Source: Flaveria trinervia (lineage: Eukaryota; Streptophyta; Magnoliopsida; Asterales; Asteraceae). Taken from it: DNA of 64,000 nucleotides. The stretch covers positions 45,023 through 109,022 of the forward strand of contig JACCIX010001097.1 of assembly GCA_025506515.1 (NCBI GenBank). Reading direction: 5' to 3'. Positions 56,541 to 64,000 of this stretch are shown piece by piece. The notes beneath the pieces were generated by a model. That model ran no database searches. It was given only the letters and a program-made list of their open reading frames with translations, and was not told the DNA's origin. Position 1 is the stretch's first letter; the number at the start of each line of letters is the position of its first letter. A program made the position numbers and the translations under genes.

Positions 56541-57482
56541 GAATATAGATACGCCCTTCGATGTGGAACTGCCATAGGTAAATCTACCAGGATTTCCGAG
56601 ATGATAGAAGGTTGTGACATAGAATTAGATGGTCACAAGTTCCCTGTTAGACCATTCACGATGACCTTAGACGGGTTCAATGTAGCCCTAGGAATAGATT
56701 GGTTGGCGGAGTACGAGGCGAACATTGTGTGTCACAAGAAGATGATTCGATTGATAATGCCTGACGGGAGTTCGGTGACGGTTTACGGTGATCGAGTCAT
56801 GACGATCCCGAAAGTGATTTCAATGGAGGTGGCGGGAAAGTGCATGAGATGTGGATGTAGTGCCTACTTGGCCTACGTAAAGGATGTGGACACACCAACA
56901 CCACAACTGACCGATGTACCAGTTATGTGTGACTTTCCAAACGTGTTTCTCGAAGACTTACCAGGAGTGCCACCTGACCGCGAGATCGAGTTTCAAGATT
57001 GACTTGATACTAGGTGCCCAACCTGTAGCTAAGGCATCGTATTGATTGGCTCCGACTGAGATGAAAGAGTTGATGGAGCAATTGTAGGAGTTGCTTGATA
57101 AGGGGTTCATTAGACCGAGTATCTCGCCTTGGGGTGCGCTGGTCTTGTTTGTGAAGAAGAAGGAAGGTAGCATGAGAATGTGTATAGACTATTGTGAGTT
57201 AAATAAGGTGACTGTGAAGAATCAGTAACCCTTACCGCAGATTGATGATTTGTTTGATTAGCTTCAAGGTGCCAGTTGGTTCTCGAGGATAGATCTTCGA
57301 TCTAGCTACCATCAGTTATAGGTGAAATAGGAGGATGTCCCTAAACAGCTTTTCGCACATGTTATGGACACTACGAGTTTCTTGTTATGTCTTTTGGTTT
57401 GACTAAGCTGCTTTTATGGACTTAATGAATTGAGTGTGTCGGCCAATGTTAGATAAATCATTGATTATGTTTATTGATGATG
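56541..57482 (+). pseudogene. B3 protease C-terminus and truncated RT
   Basis: The frame 56601-57002 holds the second half of protease (EGCDIELDGHKFPVRPFTM, VALGIDWLAEYEANIVCHKKM) and the linker to RT (CDFPNVFLEDLPGVPPDREIEF). A frameshift near 57000 and several stops then interrupt RT, which ends at the catalytic FIDD (57470-57482) where it joins LTR sequence. No RNase H or integrase remains in this copy. Confidence 0.86.
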
Positions 57483-57872
57483 TGTGATCAAGTACGACAG
57501 TATAGTATGGTTTGAAAGAAAGGAAAGAATGGCTTTAAACGAAAGTAAAGTATGTTTTATTTAAAACTAGAACTCACTCAGCAACACTGACTTTTATGTG
57601 TTTCTAGTTGGCAGGTAAAGGTTGTTAGGATGGCACGGGGTGGCTACTTAACTCTTTTTGGATGACATTCTTTTTTTATAATGATTTTGTGATGTAATGC
57701 AACAAGTATTTTGTAATGTGATAACGATGTATTATTTTGTAAAAGCGTTTATAATGAAATTTAATGTCTGATTTAATGATTCCGCTATAGTGTTTTCTTT
57801 AAGTTAATGTAATTATATGTTTTATGCACGATAATTGACCAGCTGTAAGCATCCCGGGAACGGGGCCTTACA
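57483..57872 (+). repeat. Family B LTR fragment closing the array
   Basis: tgtgtgatcaagtacgacag to cggggccttaca matches about 54885-55275. Its left end is fused to B3 RT within gatgatgtgtg. Confidence 0.9.
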
Positions 57873-58971
57873 ACATATCACTAATTTATCATAGTTCAAG
57901 TCCTACATCATTATGACATTCAGAAAAATCAAACAAAGGTTTGTTTTTCATTCTTTGAAAGAAATCCAAAGGACATATGCAGAGCTATGATCTTAATATG
58001 AACCAATTTCAATATTGTATGGTCTTAAGGATGTATACTTATATAGTCGCATGTGAGTTCTTTTTAGGTTACCAGAATGTAGCATTTGCCTGACAATATG
58101 AAACGTTTTTCTTTATATGGTTTAAATGTTGTTGTTTAACCAATCAGTTAGGAGGACCATCATTGGGCATGATATGAAGTATAATGAGAAGCATATGTAG
58201 TCGAGATGATATATGTTTATTTAGATAAATGCCGGAAACCATTTTTCATGAGATGCAAATTATCAACATGCGGAAAAGCTAATCTACAATTTGTAACACT
58301 AATCAAATAATATCTAGTTGTTGATAATAAATACTCCCACCATAACTAATATATAGAAAATAATCAAATATGCCCAAATAAAAATGTTTTGGTTGTGTGA
58401 TCTATAATTTACCAAAGTGAAATCACAAATAAAACCAAATACTTGTATTGGTTTTTTAATTTTTTGTTATACAATCGACTAGATAAGTATTTATAGCACC
58501 TTAGCATGCTAAGTGTACTAAATTCACAATCTTAAGGGGAGTAAAAATAAGGAAAAATATAGTAATACATGAAATGCATCACAAATATTAGATTTAGATC
58601 GAGGGAGAGATAAACATAAATCTGAAGTCCAATATGTTGTCAACCTGTGAGAGTAGCAAATTTATTACTAATACATTATTTAACACAAATACGACAAAAT
58701 TACGTATACTAGCATTGAATTTACTTGCTAAGTTTGGAATAACCATACAATTAAAATATCAAAAACAAATCGATTCCAATGATAAACTTCCACAAAAATG
58801 AAAAGAGTAGAATAATACAGTTGGTTTAACCTTATAAGAGGTCGTATATAAATCGTACAATATGGAACTGAAAGGAAAAATATATTTGCATATGCTATAA
58901 CAACAAGTGTAATTGAAAAAAAAAGTTACGTGCATAGAAACATGTAAAATAAATAGATAATATGTAACACC
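57873..58971. other. Unassigned AT-rich sequence
   Basis: About 1.1 kb with no ORF over 60 codons that I trust, no LTR signature and no repeat shared with the rest of the window. It may be the original target DNA of the B array or part of another element. I see nothing functional in it. Confidence 0.6.
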
Positions 58972-59583
58972 CTGTTTTTTTAATAAAACCTGGTAAAAGA
59001 CAAAAAAGTGGACTAGTTTAGAGATTTGAAAGAATGTAGGGGCTAAAGGTGGACAAATGGAAGTTTCACACCCTAAAACCCTTTTATAAATAGAAAGAGA
59101 GTCACCCTATGCATGATTCTCGCAAACCTTGCATCCTAAAGGAGAAAGCTACCCTTCTAGAGAGAGAAAGTCAAAGATTGAAGTAAAGGTATCAACTTTC
59201 ATGTAAGAAGTGATAGATCTAAGCTAGATCTATGTTATTTGGGTGTCTTAACACCATTTTAATCTATAAAATTTACATATTTACCAATGTCATGTGTAAA
59301 TCTTGATTTTTACCTCTTGAGTTTGGGTTTCATGTTTTTCAAGAAAATGCGCATTCTAGATCCCCGCTTTTACGTATTTTTATGTATTTAGGGTCTAGTA
59401 TGTATACCATTACAGTTTTGTTAAAGGTTAAAGGATTTAATACATGAAGTTGACATTTTTACATGTTTTATGAAAGTGGATACTAGAAATAGTAGGTCGC
59501 ATGAACCCTAGTCATATGCAAGGCAATGATAAGGTAAACTGTAAAGGTAAATGTGGGTGATTCACCAACACCTGCATTCATAG
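58972..59583 (+). repeat. LTR-like fragment, gypsy type
   Basis: It starts tgtaacaccctg, as many chromovirus LTRs do, and has a TATA-like ttttataaataga at about 59090-59102. A B-type LTR interrupts it at 59584. The remainder and any internal region are not identified, so the call rests on the start and the promoter-like motif. Confidence 0.5.
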
Positions 59584-60221
59584 TGTAAGGCCCCATTCCC
59601 GGGACGCTCACAGCTGGTCAATCATCGCACATAAAACTTATATTTACATTAACTTTGATAAAACATTACAGTGGAAACAATTAAACAACCTTTTCATTTC
59701 ATTATAATTGCTTTTACAAAATAATACATAGTTGAAAATTTACAAAATAATGTGTTGCATTACATCACAAAACATAATACAAAATGGATGCCATCCAAAA
59801 TAAGCCAAGTAGCCGCCCCTGCCATCCTCAGCAACCATCACCTGCCACTGGAAACACGTAAAAGTCAGCTTGTTGAGTGAGTTCTAGTTTTAAAAATAAA
59901 ACATACTTTATTTTCTTTCCAAAACCATTCTATACGTTTGTACATGATCACATATCATACGTACGATAGATAATATTATTATTATCTTCATTTACTATTC
60001 ATCTCTTTCTTTCATTACTTCTTTCCAGATCAATGTCATCAGCTATACCCCAAACGTATGCACAAAGTGGGTAATGGGTCGAAAATCATAAATGACTTCA
60101 ATAATGCACATAGCCTGGCACCAGCACTGGGGCAAGCGACAAAGATCCCAACTGTATATTGCACCCCAAACGTATGCACAAAGCGGGTACTGGGCCAAAG
60201 ATCATAAGACTTCCATAACAC
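59584..60221 (-). repeat. Family B LTR fragment, minus orientation
   Basis: It starts tgtaaggccccattccc and mirrors the last part of the family B LTR, including both roughly 110-bp blocks (ccccaaacgtatgcacaaag twice, about 60047 and 60165). It stops at ttccataacac, where element H begins. Confidence 0.88.
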
Positions 60222-61077
60222 TGACAGGATCAGCGATCACAAGTTTGATGTATTAGAGTTCAAAGCAGCGGAATACGAACAAGAATTAGACAAATTGTAG
60301 CAAGCAATCGATACTTGTATGCATTAAGAGCACATACGGTTATAGGGAGAGAATATATATTTCTGATCCAAGGAATGTTTATAGATATAGAATATTTCTA
60401 ATCAATCATTCATTCATTCTCACTATATTACAATAGGTTGTCACTCCTTATATAGAGTGCAACAATCACTGCTGTTATCACGGAAAGTGACAACGGCAGA
60501 TCTAATACAAAAATAACTAACTCTTAACAACTACTGAAATGTTCACAACTACTGAGAACATATCAGGGTGTTAAGTACAAAATATAAAACTACTGAAACT
60601 ACAACGACTGAAGAACAAGCTCTTCAGTCGTTTTACAAAACTACTGAAACATAAAACTACTGAAACTAGAAATATAAAACTACTGATATCACAAATACTG
60701 AAGAATTACTCTTCAGCAGTTGTGACAAACTACTGAGGCTTCAGTACTTGATCTTCAGACTTTGACCTTCAGATGTTTCATCAGCTGATGACTCCAGTAG
60801 ATATCATCAGCTGATGTCTTTAGTCTTTGTCTTCAGACTTTGTACGTCAGTTGTTGATCTTCAGCACTTGTAAACTCTTCAGCTGTTGTACTTCAGTACT
60901 TTGGTCTTTCAGCTTCAGCACTTGTGTTCTTCAGTGTTGTACTTCAGCACTTGATCTTCAGCTGTTGAAGTCTTCAGCACTTGTCAAACTGCTGATGAGG
61001 CTTTCAGCAGTTGTTGTGATACCATGTGGGACTTAGAGGTTTTTAGATCTTGGCTCATTGGTTCTTTTGGTCCAACA
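60222..61077 (-). repeat. Element H 3' LTR, 856 bp
   Basis: It runs tgacaggatcagcg to tggtccaaca and is followed by a polypurine tract on the minus strand. A TATA-like ctatataagg (minus, about 60450-60459) lies downstream, in element orientation, of the word array at 60535-61015. Confidence 0.8.
60535..61015 (-). repeat. Word array in element H LTR
   Basis: The left half repeats ctactgaaac/actactga words; the right half repeats cttcagcagttgt, cttcagcacttg and cttcagtactt. The right-half words are roughly the reverse complement of the left-half words. Confidence 0.82.
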
Positions 61078-61290
61078 AACTCCCCCTGAACCAATGTAGC
61101 CAAAACTCTAAATTATTTATTATCCCACTTATTGTTGGCAAAATGTTGGTCTTTTTCCTTCTGATCAGTAGAGAAGATGACCCATGTAAGCTCCGGCCTG
61201 GGAAGGAATCTCAGATATTTGTTTGGCATGGTATGAATGGGAACTCTGTTTTGGGGACTGGACACAGAGTTGTTATCCCATTCATGAGAT

Positions 61291-63246
61291 TTACTTCCCC
61301 ATAATGAGTCTGTATGACTCTCGGACATAGGCCTCAAGGAGAACAACTTGTTCCTCCTGAGAGAGTTCTTCTACTCCTCCTTCGAAGAAGAACTCTGGAC
61401 CATAGTACTCTGATAAGTACTTTATGGTCCTGCCATTTTTCAGCTCCACCGTAGTTACCTCCCTATATATATTCATCAGGATGGTTGCCTTCAAGGAGTA
61501 ACTGGAGCTCATTCTTCTGGATGTCTTCAAGCTTTTTATATAACAACCCCTTCTTAATCATCTTGTTTTCTAGTAAAGCTTGAGGGGTCTTCTTTGCTTG
61601 GTGAGCTTTCTTGAATTCATCAATGATTTCCCAAGGTGAGACTACAGTGGCCAACATGATGGTAGAATCTATTGTTTTTCGTACCTGGCCATTGTATCTG
61701 TGATGAATAGTTCTTTTATGGATTCTAGAACTCACCCTGGGGTCCGGCCATACTCTCACTCTCTCCTTCTGATACTGAAAGTGTGCCTGAGAGTGTACAA
61801 CCTTTGAGCATGCCCTTTCATGGCTTGAATAGATTGATGAGGAAATTCCTTGTCAACCATCTTCAACAGTTGCTCATCGTGCTGTTTCTCCTATTCTTCT
61901 TCTTCTATCTTGACTCTGACCATTTCCCTTTGAGAGCAGGTGTGATCATGGTTGACTTCGGGGTTTTGCAGCTTTAGAACAGCAGAGAGTGGCAGACTAT
62001 CATCTTCATCCTCCTCTTCGTCTTCTTCCATCCTCAACACCCTCTCCTCCTTCTGGGTGCATCACTGGATATGGTTGGGTTGGTGAAGGAATTGGTTTTG
62101 AAGAATGGAGGTTTTTGATTTTGGCTTAGAGATTGGTTGGGAGATTTGAGGGATAGGATCTGTTTGAGTGGGTGGAAGGGAAGGTTGATCCAGCATCTTG
62201 TAGTTAGTTTCGCCTTTGTGAGTTTAGCCATCTCTAACCTTTTACCAGCCCCAGCCTCATCAAGGCTTCCCCAATAATCCCTTGGTTGAATTGCTCAGAC
62301 AGACAGATTCTGGTGGCTATAGCCAGAATACTATCCCTGGTCCATGCGCGAATCTCCTTAACGATCTTCCCAAGTATTTTGCAATAAGCGGATCATTATT
62401 TCAACCTCTCTTTTTCCAGAGCATCATACCCTGCCCATCGGGTTTGTATCTCTTGCACTTCCAACCTTCTGATCTCACTATCCAGTGTGGCTGTGTCAAA
62501 CCCCTGCCTGAGAGTTATTCATTTTTTATCCATGGAGCGTTTGTGTGTAGTGTCAGCTTCTTTACCAGCTCCTCCAAGGATTTGTCTTCAGCAGTATTCA
62601 TCAGCACTTTTCTTTCGCTTGTAAGTGAGCTAAGGTTGCTTTTCTTTCTCCTCCTCTTGGGCTTGCTTCTCCTCCTTCTTTTCCTCTGTTCTTTTCCTCT
62701 CTTTTCTTCACTCTGCAGTACTCTCCCCCTTTTTGGATGCATTGGAGAGGGGTTTGTACCGCAGAAAGAGTCTTTTGTACACAGTATCAATCAAGGGCTG
62801 TAAAGTTAAGGAAAGCCTCTCATCAATGGCTTTAGTCACAATATCAGTGATTAGGGTTGATGAGAGGGAGGAATTTTGAAGTACACACACCTATTGCTCA
62901 GGAGGGTTCTATTCCTGAGAAGTAGGGCCTGAAGCAGAGGCAGGTGGTTGAGTTTGGAGTGGCTCAGTGTTTGGGGAACCTTCAAGTGAAGGTGCCATCT
63001 GTGGGTGGGTAGAGGCGATGGTCTTTCTCCTTATGAGAGTTGATCAAGTAGGTTTTCGCCTACTGACTTTCTCTTCAAGGATTGTGTCTGGGCAAGAACA
63101 TCGTAGAAAGCCCGGTCTCATCAGCCGAAGCTGAATCATCTGACCTCCTGCTTAGAGCAGGATTTACATGCACTGGGTGTAGACCAGTTGGCATGTGCCC
63201 CTTGTGCTTGGTACTGGGGACTTCCAGCCTCAGGACAGTGTCCATC
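61291..63246 (-). pseudogene. Element H downstream ORF, degenerate
   Basis: Several frames on the minus strand carry pieces: near 63246 an acidic/Ser-rich piece (SRRSDDSASADETGLS), near 62997-62700 a helical piece (SSLSSTLITDIVTKAIDERL), near 62720-62620 a very basic run (KRRRRSKPKRRRKKS), near 62200 a Pro/Ser-rich piece, and near 61759-61291 a globular tail (SPWEIIDEFKKAHQAKK, VELKNGRTIKYLSEYY, LSQEEQVVLLEAYV). The tail recalls the end of the element F ORF in order and composition, but I cannot claim close homology. Position next to the polypurine tract matches F. Many stops and frameshifts. Confidence 0.6.
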
Positions 63247-64000
63247 TGCAGGATCGTTCAAGGGCTTGAACACAATTACAACACAACAGCACAATGAGGA
63301 GATTAACTAAATCTTAATCAAACAGTGAACTAGGTAACCAAAAGTGATGCAAGAACACAAGTTAAGCAAGAGACAACAAGAGAATATAGTTTTCAAGGTA
63401 GCAGTATATTGCTTTCTCAAGTTCTTTTACAAGTGTTACAAAGCATGTCTAAAGATACAAGAACTTGGAATACTTATACTACAACCTACAGCCGGCTATA
63501 CTATGAAAGCCAGCTGGATACAATTGACTAGACACTAACAAAATCAATTGTAGGATCAAAAGGCATATCTGCCTTTTGACCTTGTGACTATGACATGCCA
63601 TAGCTCACATCCTTATACATTACCAAAAGGATAAAGTACATAAAGTAGAAAGTCTCAGACACAAGACCTCAATGTACAGTTACCAAAAGCATGGACCTTT
63701 TCACCAACTCTTGTAAGTTGGTGGCTTATCAGAGACGCCGGAAAAGGTGCTTTCTGGAACAGTACATCAGATAAAGCATGTGTACTAAAAGTCTTCGGAA
63801 GAATCTGTCTTCATAGGTTGAAGCTTCGGAAGACTTTGTCTCTTCAAGCTTCGGAAGACTTATGTTAGGCTTCGGAAGATATTGGTCTTGGCTTCGGAAG
63901 ATATTACACTTAGAGTATTTTCTAATGCTTTGTGTAATTCTTCCGAAGCATTCTTCACTTCAGTACTTAGTGCATGTTGCTGAAACACTTAGGCAGTTTT
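63247..64000 (-). repeat. Start of another SIRE-like LTR, cut by window edge
   Basis: tgcaggatcgttcaag at 63247 resembles the element F LTR end tgttagaggatcgtg, and a word array (gcttcggaaga, 63795-63960) sits in the place seen in F and H. The other end is outside the window, so a solo LTR and a full element cannot be told apart. Confidence 0.55.
63795..63960 (-). repeat. Word array gcttcggaaga
   Basis: At least five copies of gcttcggaaga occur, spaced 25-35 bp, plus one inverted copy (ttcttccgaagc, about 63940). The core CTTC-G-GAAG is a dyad. Confidence 0.85.

Larger units (their letters stand above)
10215..57872 (+). mobile_element. Ty3/gypsy chromovirus family B tandem array, interrupted by elements F, D and E
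   Basis: With the insertions removed, this reads LTR (10215-10976), internal B1 (10977-12484 plus 32050-34683), partial LTR (34684-34922 plus 44571-44941), internal B2 (44942-46943 plus 53020-53041), full LTR (53042-55275), internal B3 (55276-57482), partial LTR (57483-57872). Each internal region restarts with the same initiator-Met PBS and the same ccaaagtttaagtgaaatgg block. Neighbouring units share LTRs, which suggests unequal or illegitimate recombination between copies rather than separate insertions. The array is cut by element C on the left. Confidence 0.85.
60222..63246 (-). mobile_element. SIRE-like element H, 3' part
   Basis: A 3' LTR (60222-61077), a PPT (aactccccctgaacc, 61078-61092) and a degenerate downstream ORF are visible on the minus strand. 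The left flank, aacac (60217-60221), would be the target duplication. At 63247 another LTR interrupts it. No gag or pol is within the window, so assignment rests on the layout and on a C-terminal segment like that of element F. Confidence 0.72.

Noticed and set aside
62282..62803. A 173-codon plus-strand ORF, Leu-rich, membrane-like
   Set aside because: It lies antisense to the degenerate downstream ORF of element H. The hydrophobic runs are the complement of Lys/Arg-rich codons, so it is a shadow.

Overview
This window is repeat-rich plant DNA. Essentially all of it is nested LTR retrotransposons, and I recognise no host protein gene, functional RNA gene or CRISPR array. The element types point to a large-genome eudicot. 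The Asp-rich downstream ORF of the SIRE-like element resembles proteins I associate with Asteraceae genomes, so a daisy-family plant is my inference, from memory and not from a search.

Layout. (1) 1-8159, minus: a chromodomain Ty3/gypsy element (A) with a 2,480-bp LTR; the left edge of the window cuts its other LTR. (2) It sits in the leader of a Ty1/copia element (C), whose leader remnant and LTR fill 8160-10214. (3) C sits in the first LTR of a second gypsy family (B, plus strand). B forms a tandem array to 57872: LTR, gag-pol (B1), LTR, RNase H-integrase (B2), LTR, gag-pol (B3), LTR. (4) Three more elements interrupt the array, two of them with perfect 5-bp target duplications and one with a near-perfect one: SIRE-like copia F (12485-32049, TSD tgtta), copia D (34923-44570, TSD tagta/taata) and copia E (46944-53019, TSD aacct). 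(5) F contains three solo LTRs with perfect 5-bp duplications: 15555-18117 (ttcac), 19114-20094 (ataat) and 24719-26537 (cttgt). (6) 57873-58971 is unassigned AT-rich DNA. (7) 58972-64000 holds an LTR-like fragment, a minus-strand B-type LTR, the 3' part of another SIRE-like element (H) and the start of one more LTR.

How they work. The intact order is LTR, primer-binding site matching initiator-Met tRNA, leader, gag, protease, then polymerase domains, polypurine tract, LTR. The gypsy elements end in a GPF module and chromodomain. The copia elements place integrase before reverse transcriptase. The SIRE-like elements add a downstream ORF. Every coding region shows stops, frameshifts, deletions or lost catalytic residues, so none looks autonomous, although some short indels may be sequencing error.

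The most interesting signals are non-coding: a leader hairpin shared by three copia copies with a compensatory base change; a four-copy array of 19-nt dyads with co-varying arms in F; short palindromic-word arrays in several unrelated LTR families, with one vocabulary shared between F and a gypsy LTR nested inside it; a predicted 145-nt intron in the downstream ORF of F; and the B array itself with its microhomology junctions.
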